Part shown: positions 1-9,222 of the stretch, in pieces
Numbering within the stretch: the stretch's first letter is position 1
How the letters are laid out: each line of letters starts with the position of its first letter
Source of the DNA: Coriobacteriia bacterium
Lineage (GTDB): Bacteria; Actinomycetota; Coriobacteriia; Coriobacteriales; QAMH01
Length of the DNA stretch: 64,000 nt
Assembly: GCA_003149935.1 (NCBI GenBank)
Contig: QAMH01000006.1
Coordinates: 546,121-610,120, forward strand
Reading direction: 5' to 3'
Translations under genes and position numbers: made by a program
Notes under the pieces: generated by a model
Databases searched by the model: none
The model's input: only the letters and a program-made list of their open reading frames with translations
Told to the model about the DNA's origin: nothing

Positions 1-6
1 TGCATA

Positions 7-46
7 TGCCAAGGGGTCAGACCCCCTGACACGTGCGTCCTTGGCA
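7..46. repeat. Short palindromic repeat at the window edge
   Basis: Eight-base outer arms (TGCCAAGG at 7-14 and CCTTGGCA at 39-46) enclose a second palindrome, GGGGTC-A-GACCCC, at 13-25. It lies just beyond the ppsA terminator. The G-rich nested hairpin style resembles REP-type intergenic repeats. No second copy of this exact sequence was seen in the window, so calling it a repeat is an inference from its form. Confidence 0.4.
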
Positions 47-50
47 CATA

Positions 51-83
51 AAAAAAAGGGGCGGCCGCAATGCGGTCGCCCCT
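51..83 (-). terminator. Rho-independent terminator of ppsA
   Basis: Read on the minus strand, a GC-rich hairpin (arms 57-63 and 77-83, AGGGGCG/CGCCCCT, with further pairing inside) is followed directly by a run of seven to eight T. It lies about 30 bases after the ppsA stop, which is the normal place for an intrinsic terminator closing the ppsR-ppsA unit. Confidence 0.85.
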
Positions 84-113
84 CTCCTGCTCGATGTGGT
101 GAAGCTGGATTGC

Positions 114-2501
114 TTACCAGGTGAGGTCCTCGGCCTCTTCCTTGCCACGGCCCGTGAGCTTGTCGAGCATCATCTTGTGCTCGATCTGAGCCGCAATCTG
201 CTTGGTGTGGATGACCGCATCCGGATTGACCGAGATGGAGTCGATGCCGCTCTTGATGAGGAACTCGCAGAACTCCGGATAGATGCTCGGGAGCTGACCG
301 CAGATGGACACGGTCTTGCCATCCCTGTGAGCGACCTCGATAAGATGGCGGATGGCGCGTTTGACGGCGAGGTCACGGCCGTCGGCGACGTCCTGGATAA
401 TCTCGTTGTCGCGATCGAGGCCCAGAATCAGCATGGTGAGATCGTTGCTACCGATGGAGTAGCCGTCAACAAACTTGTTGAACTGATCGGCCATGATGAT
501 GTTGCTGGGAATCTCGGCCATGAGCCAGATCTTGAAGTCCGGGCTGCGCACCAGGCCCTCCTCGGCCATGATGCCCGTGACGATCTCGGCTTCCTTGACG
601 GTGCGGCAGAACGGAATCATGACCTGGAGGTTCTTGAAGCCGTACTCGTCACGAACCTTCTTGATGGCCTGGAGCTCGAGCTTGAAGGCCGGAAGGTACT
701 TGGGATCGTAGTAACGCGACGCGCCACGCCAGCCGAGCAGTGCGCTGGGCTCCTCGGGCTCGTACTTGTCGCCACCGGCAAGACCACGGTACTCGCTGGA
801 CTTGAAGTCGGAGAGGCGCAGCACGACCTGGCGCGGGGAAAGGGCGCTCGCGACCTTGCGCATGCCCTCGGCGAGCATGTCGACAGCCTCGTTGGCGCGG
901 CCGGTCTCGATGAGATGCATGGGATGCTCGTGGATGAAGGTGGTCCAGATGAACTCCTCGCGCATGAGGCCCACGCCATCGCACGGGAGCTTGCCATGCT
1001 TCTCGGCAAGATCGGGATTACCGAGGTTCATGTAAATCTTGGTGCCCGTGACAGGAGCCACGTAAGCCGCGGCGGCAGGTGCGGCGTCAGCAGCAGGTGC
1101 CTCGGAGACCATGCTCTTGACGATACCGGCGTACACGGTGCCGTTGGAGGCATCGACCGTGATCTCCTGGCCGTCCTGGATCGAGGCCGTGGCCTCTTGT
1201 GAGCGGCTCGCCGTGCCGACGATGCAGGGAATGCCCATCTCGCGGCTGACGATGGCGGCGTGGCAGGTCATGCCACCGGCATCGGTGACGATGGCAAGCG
1301 CCTTTTGCATGGCGGGCACCCAGTCGGGAGCGGTCATCGTGGTGACGAGAATCTCGCCGTCCTTGAACTCGTCGATGAGGGCGGGATCGGTGATGACGTG
1401 CGCCTTGCCGGCGACCTTGCCGGGAGAGGCCGGCAGACCGGTCACGATAACGTCAAGGTTCTCGGTTGCGGCGTCATCTGCCTCATCGGCAACCTCGCCG
1501 TCGGCCTTCTTGCGCGACCAGACCGTCTCGGGGCGCGCCTGGAGCAGCCAGACCTTGCCATCGCGCTCGTCGATGCCCCACTCCATATCCATGTAGCAGC
1601 CGTAGTGCTTCTCGAGCTGCTTGGCGTAGTCTGCGAGCTCCTTGATTTGCTCGTCGGTAATGACCTGCTGCTTGCGCTCATCGGCGGGAACGTCGACTTC
1701 CTCGACGTCGCCTTCGGGCTTGCGAATCATCTTGATGTGCTTGTCCGAGATGATGCGACGCGTAATCTCACCCGTTGCCTTGTCAACGACGAAGTTGTCG
1801 GGCGTGACGGCGCCCTGCACGACCATCTCGCCCAGACCGTAGGAACCCTCGATGGTGACGACCTTGTCATTGCCGTTGGTGACATCGAGCGAGAACATGA
1901 CGCCTGCGGCCTTGGAGAAGACCATCATCTGGACGGTCGCGGAAAGCGCGATGGACAGGTGATCGAAGCCCGTCTTCTCGCGATAGTAGGTAGCGCGGTC
2001 GGTGAAGGTGGAGGCGTAGCACTCCTTGATCTTCTGCACGACCATATCGGGGCCGTGCACGTTGAGGTAGGTGTCCTGCTGGCCCGCAAAGCTGGCATCG
2101 GGAAGGTCTTCTGCAGTGGCAGAAGAGCGCACGGCGACGAACGGATCATCCACGTGCATCTTATTGCCGAGCTCGGCGTAAGCGTCCTTGATGGCCTCGA
2201 CGATGTCTGCCGGCATCTCCTCGGCGACGATCATGGCACGGATGTTGTCGGTCACCTCACGCAGCAGCGCGGAGTCCTCGACGTCCGTGAGCTTCTTGAG
2301 CTCCTCGCGGATTTCCTTGTCGAGGCCCGTCCTTTCCATGAACTGACGGTATGCGTATGCCGTGGTGGCAAAGCCATAGGGTACGGGGACATCGGTCTCC
2401 GAAGTCATCTCGCCCAGAGAAGAGGACTTTCCGCCTACGATCTCGACGTCCTCGCGGCGAAGCTCGTCGAACCAGAGAACATATGCCTTGTCACGATCCA
2501 T
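114..2501 (-). CDS. ppsA: Phosphoenolpyruvate synthase (pyruvate, water dikinase)
   Basis: Cytosolic gluconeogenic enzyme that converts pyruvate, ATP and water to PEP, AMP and phosphate. The 795-residue protein shows the family order. The N-terminal ATP-grasp/pyruvate-binding domain carries GGKSSSLGEM. The swivelling phosphohistidine domain carries GGMTCHAAIVSREMGIPC, with the catalytic His near residue 414. The C-terminal PEP-binding TIM barrel carries SIGSNDLTMLILGLDRDN and CGQLPS. The start at 2501 was chosen because AAGGA lies about 9 bases upstream; a 14-codon upstream extension in frame lacks a good ribosome site. The regulator ppsR lies immediately upstream and a terminator follows. 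The SIGSND barrel and water-dikinase length fit PpsA better than pyruvate phosphate dikinase. Confidence 0.95.
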   Translation of the reverse strand: MDRDKAYVLWFDELRREDVEIVGGKSSSLGEMTSETDVPVPYGFATTAYAYRQFMERTGLDKEIREELKKLTDVEDSALLREVTDNIRAMIVAEEMPADIVEAIKDAYAELGNKMHVDDPFVAVRSSATAEDLPDASFAGQQDTYLNVHGPDMVVQKIKECYASTFTDRATYYREKTGFDHLSIALSATVQMMVFSKAAGVMFSLDVTNGNDKVVTIEGSYGLGEMVVQGAVTPDNFVVDKATGEITRRIISDKHIKMIRKPEGDVEEVDVPADERKQQVITDEQIKELADYAKQLEKHYGCYMDMEWGIDERDGKVWLLQARPETVWSRKKADGEVADEADDAATENLDVIVTGLPASPGKVAGKAHVITDPALIDEFKDGEILVTTMTAPDWVPAMQKALAIVTDAGGMTCHAAIVSREMGIPCIVGTASRSQEATASIQDGQEITVDASNGTVYAGIVKSMVSEAPAADAAPAAAAYVAPVTGTKIYMNLGNPDLAEKHGKLPCDGVGLMREEFIWTTFIHEHPMHLIETGRANEAVDMLAEGMRKVASALSPRQVVLRLSDFKSSEYRGLAGGDKYEPEEPSALLGWRGASRYYDPKYLPAFKLELQAIKKVRDEYGFKNLQVMIPFCRTVKEAEIVTGIMAEEGLVRSPDFKIWLMAEIPSNIIMADQFNKFVDGYSIGSNDLTMLILGLDRDNEIIQDVADGRDLAVKRAIRHLIEVAHRDGKTVSICGQLPSIYPEFCEFLIKSGIDSISVNPDAVIHTKQIAAQIEHKMMLDKLTGRGKEEAEDLTW

Positions 2502-2615
2502 CTTGCCTATCCTTTCTTTCATGTCGGAGAGGAAGCGGTGCATTGCAAAGTGCGAGAATCCCCGTTTCCAATGTTCGATATTATAGGGTATTTGAAACGC
2601 CTTTGGTCCATGACC

Positions 2616-3497
2616 CTACACGGGAAGAACGAACGAGCCGTGGGGAGACGGAATACGGGGGAATGCGGCATTGTAATGGCGCAGTATCTCTTGTGCCGTC
2701 TCCTCGATAGCACGGTCTTTCGTGTTGATGATGACGCAACCGAGCCCGCGCATGATGGTACGCGCGCGGTCGAGCTCCAACGTCACGGCATCGATGTCCG
2801 CATACCTCGACTGCCCCAATTGGCCACCCATACGCGTCTTGCGCACGCCAACGAGCACGGAGGGATCGGTTATGAGGCCGAAGAGACGCTCGCGGTCAAC
2901 TTCGTAGACTTCTTTGGGAAGCTCGAGACCCTCGACAAGAGGAACGTTTGCAACCTTGTACCCCTGCTGCCCCAGATAGATGGACGTCGGCGTCTTGCTC
3001 GTGCGGGAGACGCCGAGAATCACGATGTCGGCTTCGGGCAGGTCTTGCGTGAGCAGACCGTCATCGTGGGAGACGGTGAACTCGATTGCCTCGATACGCT
3101 GAAAGTACTGATCGTTGATCTTGTGCTGTTCGCCGGGAGCGGGATTGTGGGTCTTGCCGCTCACCTGTTCGATGACCGCAATGGAATCCGACAGGACGTC
3201 GACAGCGTAAATGTTGGGATGGTCTGCAAGATACGATTCCAGCGCATCCCTCAGCTCCTGAATGACAAGGGTGTAGTAGACGATGATTCGATCGTCGTTG
3301 TACATCTGGCGATGCAAGCGTTGTTCTTCCTCGAGAAACGAGCGAATCTGGTCGAAGGACCTGACGTACGGAAGCACCGTGATATTCGGGTCGAGCTCGC
3401 CGAAATGGCTTGCCGCCGAGCGAGCGATGGTCTTGGCCGTATTGCCCATCGAGTCACTGATGACATGGATGGTCGGCAGCGTAGGCATATCGCCCAT
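2616..3497 (-). CDS. ppsR: PEP synthase regulatory kinase/pyrophosphorylase (DUF299)
   Basis: Bifunctional ADP-dependent kinase and Pi-dependent pyrophosphorylase that switches PEP synthase off and on by threonine phosphorylation (known for the family). The protein of about 293 residues begins near TIHVISDSMGNTAKTIA and contains the diagnostic P-loop-like stretch VILGVSRTSKTPTSIYL at mid-length, then VRKTRMGGQLGQSRYAD. The ATG at 3497 is used here; an ATG three codons later at 3488 is equally possible because no strong ribosome site separates them. Its position directly upstream of ppsA matches the functional pair. It follows glyS by 7 bases, so it is probably cotranscribed with glyQS. The frame stays open far upstream as an antisense-free extension inside glyS, which is not part of the gene. 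Confidence 0.9.
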   Translation of the reverse strand: MGDMPTLPTIHVISDSMGNTAKTIARSAASHFGELDPNITVLPYVRSFDQIRSFLEEEQRLHRQMYNDDRIIVYYTLVIQELRDALESYLADHPNIYAVDVLSDSIAVIEQVSGKTHNPAPGEQHKINDQYFQRIEAIEFTVSHDDGLLTQDLPEADIVILGVSRTSKTPTSIYLGQQGYKVANVPLVEGLELPKEVYEVDRERLFGLITDPSVLVGVRKTRMGGQLGQSRYADIDAVTLELDRARTIMRGLGCVIINTKDRAIEETAQEILRHYNAAFPRIPSPHGSFVLPV

Positions 3498-3504
3498 GAC
3501 GTGC

Positions 3505-5586
3505 CTACTTCTTGGCCATCTTGCCGATATCGGCCACGTTGGCGAACACGGCAACGAAGCTGTTGAGCAGACGCAGACGCATCTCGCGCAAGGCCGCGTC
3601 GTCATCCATGATGAGCACGGCGTCGAAGAAGTTGTCGATGGGCGTGCGCAGACTTGCAAGCGCCTCGATGGCATCAAGATGAGCGCCATCCGCAAGGGCG
3701 GCCGTAACCGCGTCACGGGCAGTAGTAACGGCATCGGCCAGCGCAAGCTCCTGTGCCTCCATGATCGATGTGTCAGCATCGCAACCAAGGGAGGCATCGG
3801 CAAGATTTGCCGCGCGCGTGTAAGCCGTCGCCAGGTTTTCGAAGACTTCGGGCTGCTCGTTACGCGCTGTCTGAAGCGCATCGATGCGCGCCAGCGTCTC
3901 GGCAGGCTCGAACATTCCCGTCGCCATGACGGCGGCGATGCAATCGGGCGCGTAGCCGCGGTCGCGTGCGATGACCTCGAGACGCGTCGCGAAGAAGGCG
4001 CGCACCTGCTCGCGCACCTCGTCGAAGTCGAAATCGACCACGTCGCGATAATTATCGAGCGCAACGTCAATGAGCTTGGCAAGCGAGACGTCGAGGCCAT
4101 CGAGCAGGATGTTGATGATGCCGATGGCGGCGCGACGCAGCGCGAAGGGATCGGAAGAACCCGTGGGCCCCGCGCCAATCGCGAAGATGCCACAGACGGT
4201 ATCGAGCTTGTCGGAGAACGCGGTGACGGTGCCCGCAAGGTTGCGCGGCAGCTCGTCGCCGGCAAAACGCGGGCGATAGTGATCGGTGATGCCGAGGGCG
4301 ACCTCGGGCGTCTCGCCCGAGAAGCGCGCATAGTGACCGCCCATGATGCCCTGCAGGGAGGTGAACTCGACGACCGCGTTGGTGATGAGGTCGGCCTTGC
4401 ACAGCAGCGCAGTGCGCACGACGTCATCGCGCTCGGCACCCGTGATGCTGGCGGCGTCACAGACGGCCTCGGCGTTCTTCACGATGCGCATGGTCTTGTC
4501 GTAGACGCTTCCGAGCTTCTCCTGGAACACGACGCGCTTCAAGCCATCGACGTAGCTCTCGAGCGGCTCACGGCGATCCTCGACCACGAAGAAGGCCGCA
4601 TCGTCGAGACGGGCGCGCACGACGCGCTCGTTACCTGCGACGATGGTCTCGGTGTAGGCGGGATCACCGTTGCTCACGATGAGAAACGCGTTGTCGAGCG
4701 TGCCATCGGGCTGGTACATCGGGAAGTAGCGCTGATGTTCGAGCATCGCGTCGGTGATGATCTCGGGCGGGACGTCAAGGAAACGCTCGTCGAAGTGCGC
4801 GAGCATGACGGTGGGATACTCGACGAGATTCACGACCTCGTCGAAGGTGCCCTTGGGGGTGTCAGCCTTGAGGCCCGTCTCGGCCTCGATGGCGTTGATC
4901 TGACCGCGAATGGCCTGCGCACGCTTCTTCGCGCTAGGAATGACCTTCATCTCCTCGTAGGCGGCCGGCAAGTCGGAGGCACTCGCAAACTCGAATTCGC
5001 GGTCGGCCATGAGGCGGTTGCCGCGCGAGATGCGGCCCGCAACCAGACCGGCATACTCGACGGGCACGACTTCGTCGCCATACAGGGCCATGAGCCAGCG
5101 CACGGGACGCGAGAAGGTGACATGACCGCTGCCCCAACGCTGCGACTTGGGCCAGCTGATGCCTGCAATGAGGCCGGCAAGCAGGTCGGGCAGGATATCC
5201 GCCGTCTTGCGGGAGGGCTCCTCGACCAAGGCGTACACATACTCCTTGCCGCTCTCGTCCGCCTCGCGCACGAGACAGGAGACGTCAACGCCCTTGCCAC
5301 GGGCAAAGCCCTCGGCAGCCTTCGTGGGCTTGCCATCATCGTCGAAGGCGATCGCGGCGGCGGGGCCCTTGGCGCGCATGGAGAGCGCCTCGCTTGCGTC
5401 GGCAAGGTCCTCGACCACGAGAATCATGCGACGTGGCGTTGAATAGGTGACGACCTCGCCGTGGGCGACGCGTGCCTCGTCGAGGGCGTGCTGTGCCGCA
5501 TCGGCAAGATCACGCGTTGCCGCATAGAGGGGCATGGCGGGAATTTCTTCGGTTCCGATCTCGAGGACAAGCTTGGATGCATTCAT
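3505..5586 (-). CDS. glyS: Glycine--tRNA ligase beta subunit
   Basis: Beta subunit of the bacterial alpha2beta2 glycyl-tRNA synthetase, needed with GlyQ for charging tRNA-Gly. The 693-residue length is typical. The N-terminus has the family signature LVLEIGTEEIPAMPL and later STPRRMILVVEDL. The central part has the MLEHQRYFPM and NAFLIVSNGD motifs, and the C-terminal third has HYARFSGETPEVALGI and a helical DALR-like anticodon region. The start ATG shares one base with the glyQ stop (TAATG), implying translational coupling and 1:1 synthesis. Confidence 0.97.
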   Translation of the reverse strand: MNASKLVLEIGTEEIPAMPLYAATRDLADAAQHALDEARVAHGEVVTYSTPRRMILVVEDLADASEALSMRAKGPAAAIAFDDDGKPTKAAEGFARGKGVDVSCLVREADESGKEYVYALVEEPSRKTADILPDLLAGLIAGISWPKSQRWGSGHVTFSRPVRWLMALYGDEVVPVEYAGLVAGRISRGNRLMADREFEFASASDLPAAYEEMKVIPSAKKRAQAIRGQINAIEAETGLKADTPKGTFDEVVNLVEYPTVMLAHFDERFLDVPPEIITDAMLEHQRYFPMYQPDGTLDNAFLIVSNGDPAYTETIVAGNERVVRARLDDAAFFVVEDRREPLESYVDGLKRVVFQEKLGSVYDKTMRIVKNAEAVCDAASITGAERDDVVRTALLCKADLITNAVVEFTSLQGIMGGHYARFSGETPEVALGITDHYRPRFAGDELPRNLAGTVTAFSDKLDTVCGIFAIGAGPTGSSDPFALRRAAIGIINILLDGLDVSLAKLIDVALDNYRDVVDFDFDEVREQVRAFFATRLEVIARDRGYAPDCIAAVMATGMFEPAETLARIDALQTARNEQPEVFENLATAYTRAANLADASLGCDADTSIMEAQELALADAVTTARDAVTAALADGAHLDAIEALASLRTPIDNFFDAVLIMDDDAALREMRLRLLNSFVAVFANVADIGKMAKK

Positions 5587-6524
5587 TATGCGACCCCCTC
5601 CTTCTCGGCGTCGCCGTCTAGCTCGCGCGGGCCATCCTGCGAGGCGATGTAGGCGCCGCCCTTCTCGATCACATGCTCGAGATAGGACTCGCAGCAGGCC
5701 TTTGCCATCGTGCGCACGCGCAGGATGTAGGCCATGCGCTCGGTCGCCGAGATCGCGCCGCGCGCATCGAGCAGATTGAAGGCGTGGCTACATTTCATGA
5801 CGCAATCGTAGGCGGGAAGCGGCAACCCCAAGTCGAGCAGGCGCATGCACTCGCGCTCGGAAGCATCGAAGCGCGCGAAGAGCATATCGACATCGGCGAA
5901 CTCGAAGTCATATGCGCTCTGCTCGCGCTCGTTCTCGTAGAAGACGTCGCCATAGGTGAAAATCGAGCCATCAGGCCCTTTGCTCCAGACAAGGTCGTAA
6001 ACGCTGTCAACGCCCTGGATGTACATGGCGAGGCGCTCGAGGCCGTACGTGATCTCGGCGGGAACGGGATCGCACTCGATGCCACCGACCTGCTGGAAGT
6101 ACGTGAACTGCGTGACCTCCATGCCGTTGAGCCAGACCTCCCAGCCCAGACCCCAGGCACCCAGCGTGGGGCTTTCCCAGTCGTCCTCGACGAAACGCAC
6201 GTCATGCTGATGCGGCTCGATGCCGATGGCGCGCAGGGAGCCGAGGTAGAGCTCCTGGACGTCATCGGGAGAGGGCTTGAGGATGACTTGGAACTGATAG
6301 TAGTGCTGCATGCGATTGGGGTTGGCGCCATAGCGACCGTCGGTCGGGCGACGGCACGGCTGCACGTATGCCGTCTTCCAGGCACCGGGACCGAGCGCGC
6401 GCAGCGCCGTCGCGGTGTGATAGGTGCCCGCCCCCACCTCGGAGTCATATGGCTGCAAGATGACGCAGCCCTGGTCTGCCCAGTACTGTTGCAGGGTCAA
6501 AATGATGTCTTGAAAGGTCAGCAT
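5586..6524 (-). CDS. glyQ: Glycine--tRNA ligase alpha subunit
   Basis: Catalytic class II alpha subunit of the heterotetrameric glycyl-tRNA synthetase. The 312-residue protein starts MLTFQDIILTLQQYWADQ, as expected for GlyQ. It contains the motifs VQPCRRPTDGRYGANPNR and YYQFQVILKPSP and the class II motif-3 region ITYGLERLAMYIQGVDSVYD. An upstream in-frame extension of 31 codons runs into the end of lepB and lacks family similarity, so the start at 6524 is preferred. No T-box leader is visible upstream, in contrast to pheST in this window. It lies 46 bases after lepB. Confidence 0.97.
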   Translation of the reverse strand: MLTFQDIILTLQQYWADQGCVILQPYDSEVGAGTYHTATALRALGPGAWKTAYVQPCRRPTDGRYGANPNRMQHYYQFQVILKPSPDDVQELYLGSLRAIGIEPHQHDVRFVEDDWESPTLGAWGLGWEVWLNGMEVTQFTYFQQVGGIECDPVPAEITYGLERLAMYIQGVDSVYDLVWSKGPDGSIFTYGDVFYENEREQSAYDFEFADVDMLFARFDASERECMRLLDLGLPLPAYDCVMKCSHAFNLLDARGAISATERMAYILRVRTMAKACCESYLEHVIEKGGAYIASQDGPRELDGDAEKEGVA

Positions 6525-6570
6525 GCTCTCTATCCAATCGTGCGTACCATGCGATATGGTCTGCTTGCTT

Positions 6571-7104
6571 CTACAATGTGCCGATGCGGTCGAGGGGCCA
6601 GTACCTGAACACGGCACGTCCCGTTATGTCTTCCGTGTTGATGGCGCCAAAGGCGCGGCTGTCCGCGGAGTTCGTGCGATTGTCTCCCATGACCCAAACA
6701 TAGCCCTCGGGTACCACATAGGGATACTGGATGCCCGAATTCAAGTCGTTGCTCGGCTTGCCCTGCGTGTACGGCTCGTCGAGGCGTACGCCGTCCACAT
6801 ATACGGCGCCATCGCGCAGGTCAACCGTCTGACCGCCCGTGGCGATGACACGTTTGATGAGCACACGCTCTGGGTCGGACGGATCCTCGAAGGTGATGAT
6901 GTCGCCTTGGGCAGGCTCGCCGAAGGCGTAGCTCAGCTTCTCGGAAAAGACGCGATCGCCTATCTCGATGGTCTGCTCCATCGAGCCGGAGGGAATCTCG
7001 TAGGGCTGCATGACAAAACGCGTGAAGAGCGTGGCCAGGCCAACGGCAACCACGATGATGAGAAGTATCTCGATGACCAGGCGTAATGGCGAGTTCTTCT
7101 TCAC
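6571..7104 (-). CDS. lepB: Signal peptidase I
   Basis: Membrane-anchored serine protease that removes signal peptides from exported proteins. The 177-residue protein has one N-terminal transmembrane segment (about residues 8-32, LVIEILLIIVVAVGLATLF). The catalytic serine is in IPSGSMEQTI and the catalytic lysine in VLIKRVIATGG; box D/E is the MGDNRTNSADSRAFG segment. The start is GTG at 7104 with AGGGG about 9 bases upstream. It lies downstream of trmD, a common neighbourhood for lepB in Gram-positive genomes. Confidence 0.95.
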   Translation of the reverse strand: MKKNSPLRLVIEILLIIVVAVGLATLFTRFVMQPYEIPSGSMEQTIEIGDRVFSEKLSYAFGEPAQGDIITFEDPSDPERVLIKRVIATGGQTVDLRDGAVYVDGVRLDEPYTQGKPSNDLNSGIQYPYVVPEGYVWVMGDNRTNSADSRAFGAINTEDITGRAVFRYWPLDRIGTL

Positions 7105-7174
7105 GAATGCACCCCTTTCCTTCCCTCAAAAACAAACATGTAAGCGTATATGATAGCGCGACCAGACCGGTATC

Positions 7175-7906
7175 TCAGTCAGAATCGGAACGAATGGTAT
7201 CTGCGTACGCTCGTTCCTCGTCCGTGAGCTTGGCGGCATCGAGCATGTCGGGGCGCAGCAGAGCCGTCCTCTCGATGGCGGCACGTCGGCGCCATGCCGC
7301 AATCGCCCCGTGATTGCCCGAGAGCAACACCTCGGGCACCTCCATATCCCGATAGACAGCGGGTCGCGTATACTGCGGAAACTCGAGAAGGTTGTCGGCA
7401 AAGGACTCCTCGACGGCGCTGTTCTCATCTCCCAACGCACCGGGAAGCAAACGGCACACCGCATCGGTAACGACCATGGCAGCAAGCTCGCCGCCCGTCA
7501 AAACGTAATCACCGAGGCTGATGCAGCGATCCGCAAGCGTATAGGCACGCTCGTCGATACCCTCGTAACGCCCGCATACCATGAGCAGGCGCTCATAGCC
7601 CGCAAGCTCGGCGGCCATATCCTGGTTGAAGGGACGGCCCGTAGGCGTGAAGAAGATGACGTGAGGCTTGGGGCCCGTCGAGCAGATGCTCTCGATGGCT
7701 TCGAAAATGGGTGGGCAGCACATGAGCAGTCCGGCCCCTCCCCCGTAAATCTCGTCATCGGTCGTGCGGTGCCTGTCATGAGTCCAATCACGTAGGTCAT
7801 AGGCGTGAAAGTCGAGTATGCCCTTTTTGCGGGCGCGGCCAAGTATGGAGCTTGACATGACCCCTTCGAACATCTCGGGGAAAACGGAGAGCGTCTCGAC
7901 AATCAT
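7175..7906 (-). CDS. trmD: tRNA (guanine-N1-)-methyltransferase
   Basis: SAM-dependent SPOUT-family enzyme that methylates G37 of tRNAs and prevents +1 frameshifting. The 243-residue protein starts MIVETLSVFPEMFEGVM. It carries the family motifs DDEIYGGGAGLLM, VCGRYEGIDER and GDYVLTGGELAAMV, the last forming the knotted cofactor site. Its start overlaps the rimM stop in ATGA, the usual rimM-trmD coupling. Confidence 0.97.
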   Translation of the reverse strand: MIVETLSVFPEMFEGVMSSSILGRARKKGILDFHAYDLRDWTHDRHRTTDDEIYGGGAGLLMCCPPIFEAIESICSTGPKPHVIFFTPTGRPFNQDMAAELAGYERLLMVCGRYEGIDERAYTLADRCISLGDYVLTGGELAAMVVTDAVCRLLPGALGDENSAVEESFADNLLEFPQYTRPAVYRDMEVPEVLLSGNHGAIAAWRRRAAIERTALLRPDMLDAAKLTDEERAYADTIRSDSD

Positions 7907-8418
7907 GACTCGATCAAACCGTCCATGACGCGCGTACGAATGGCCTCGTCCGCAGCTTCGGGATACGAGACGATGACCTCGTCCACGACCGGGACGAGCA
8001 CCTCCCCATACGGACCGTCAATGACCCACACGTCATGGGCGGCTGTCTCGATGACCTCACGTATTTCGCCAAGCTCGCCATGACGCTCGTCAACGACCGT
8101 GCGTCCAATCTCGAGCAGGGGATTATCGAGGCCTTCGAGATTGCGCACGTCAGCCAGAAGAAAGCGTCCGGCAATCTGCTCGGCGGCATCGATCGTGTCA
8201 ATGCCCTCGAAGCGCAGCTGGTAGGTATTGCCCGCACCTTCGCTCACCGATATGACATCAAGCTCGCGCGGGCCCTGCAACGTGGGCGGGACGACGTGAA
8301 CGTGCAAGCCCTCATAGACGGAAAAGGGAAGGTTGCCGGCCGTCGTGGCCGTAACCTCCCCCTCAAGCCCGCGTGCCTTACCGACACGGGCAACAAGTTC
8401 GTATTCTGTACGAGACAT
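7903..8418 (-). CDS. rimM: Ribosome maturation factor RimM
   Basis: Assembly factor that binds S19 and helps mature the 30S head. The 171-residue product begins MSRTEYELVARVGKARGLEG, the RimM beta-barrel start, and continues to a PRC-barrel with DVWVIDGPYGEVLVPVV near the C-terminus. The ATG at 8418 was chosen; the longer in-frame extension overlaps khpA and has no RimM character. It sits between khpA and trmD in the conserved rpsP-khpA-rimM-trmD order. Confidence 0.93.
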   Translation of the reverse strand: MSRTEYELVARVGKARGLEGEVTATTAGNLPFSVYEGLHVHVVPPTLQGPRELDVISVSEGAGNTYQLRFEGIDTIDAAEQIAGRFLLADVRNLEGLDNPLLEIGRTVVDERHGELGEIREVIETAAHDVWVIDGPYGEVLVPVVDEVIVSYPEAADEAIRTRVMDGLIES

Positions 8419-8425
8419 ACAGCTG

Positions 8426-8680
8426 CTACTCGGCGAGCTCGACCTCGACACGGAAACCGTCTTGCGAGGCAGCAGCGCGAGCAAGCGTGCGAATCGCCTT
8501 GATGATACGGCCCTGACGACCGATGATCTTGCCGATATCGCTCTCGTCGACCTCGATCTCGATGAACAGCTCGCCGTTTTCCTGGTCGGTACCGGTAACG
8601 GTCGCCGCCTCGGGATTCTCGACAATCTGCTCGACGAGCGTACGGACGAGCTGCGTGACGTCTTCGAACGACTCGACCAT
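8426..8680 (-). CDS. khpA: KH-domain RNA-binding protein
   Basis: Small single-KH protein (84 residues) of the KhpA/YlqC family. The GxxG loop lies in IGKIIGRQGRIIKAIRTLAR, the RNA-contacting signature. In other Gram-positive bacteria KhpA works with KhpB in post-transcriptional control of cell size and division; that role here is by family only. It lies 3 bases after rpsP and 7 before rimM, so it is clearly part of the ribosomal operon. Confidence 0.93.
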   Translation of the reverse strand: MVESFEDVTQLVRTLVEQIVENPEAATVTGTDQENGELFIEIEVDESDIGKIIGRQGRIIKAIRTLARAAASQDGFRVEVELAE

Positions 8681-8683
8681 GGC

Positions 8684-9100
8684 CTACTCTTCTCCGGCCT
8701 CTTCGGACTCGCCCTCTTCGGCCTCGGCCTCAGCTGCAGCGGCGGCTTCCTCGGCTGCCTTGCGAGCTGCCTCCTCGGCGGCCTTCTTGGCGGCTTCCTC
8801 GGCGGCGATGCGATTGGCCTCGGTCTTGTTGGCGATACGCTGAGCGAGCTTCTCGGGCAGCGGCTCGTTCTTCACGCTCGCGATGATCTTGGCAACGCGG
8901 TCGGACGGCTGAGCGCCCTTGGCAATCCACTCATCGACCTTGGCGACATCGAGATCGATGATCGAAGGATCCCCCGCGGGGTCGTAGGTGCCGACCTGCT
9001 CGATGATACGACCGTCGCGCTTCTTGCGCTGATCGGCGACCACGATGCGATAGAACGGGGCTTTGTGGGCACCATGACGTGCCAGACGGATGACTACCAA
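8684..9100 (-). CDS. rpsP: 30S ribosomal protein S16 with Ala/Glu-rich tail
   Basis: Small-subunit assembly protein. The first 90 or so residues are canonical S16 (VVIRLARHGAHKAPFYRIV, then DRVAKIIASVKNEPLPEKL). A C-terminal tail of about 50 residues consists almost only of Ala, Glu and Lys/Arg repeats and probably forms a charged helix; such tails are known in actinobacterial S16. Initiation is at TTG (9100), preceded by AAGGAG at good spacing. This is the first gene of the rpsP-khpA-rimM-trmD unit; a possible -10 element (TACAAT) and a leader hairpin lie upstream. Confidence 0.95.
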   Translation of the reverse strand: MVVIRLARHGAHKAPFYRIVVADQRKKRDGRIIEQVGTYDPAGDPSIIDLDVAKVDEWIAKGAQPSDRVAKIIASVKNEPLPEKLAQRIANKTEANRIAAEEAAKKAAEEAARKAAEEAAAAAEAEAEEGESEEAGEE

Positions 9101-9119
9101 AACTTCTCCTTCAATCTAT

Positions 9120-9190
9120 CGCCTGCACCCATTGCAGGCGTGAAATTGAGACCTGGCGCGATGACGGGTCGCGCACGAACCGACATTGTA
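9120..9190 (-). promoter_or_regulatory. Possible promoter and leader hairpin of the rpsP operon
   Basis: On the minus strand, TACAAT (9185-9190) is a good -10 element about 85 bases before the rpsP start, though no convincing -35 is seen. The leader contains a perfect 8-bp hairpin (CGCCTGCA/TGCAGGCG, 9120-9140) just ahead of the ribosome site. The hairpin might instead serve as a weak terminator of the preceding proS, but it lacks a T run. Confidence 0.4.
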
Positions 9191-9222
9191 ACGCAAACTT
9201 CACGCGATGGAATAGGTTTTTT

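Noticed and set aside
1260..3566. Very long open frames on the plus strand opposite ppsA, ppsR and glyS (for example 1260-3566 and 3283-5442)
   Set aside because: They lie antisense to genes with clear family motifs, have no ribosome sites and translate to low-complexity protein. They result from high GC and codon bias.
2616..4460. 614-codon frame containing ppsR as its last part
   Set aside because: The first 320 codons are out-of-frame translation of glyS, Ser/Arg-rich and without family similarity. Only 2616-3497 is the gene.
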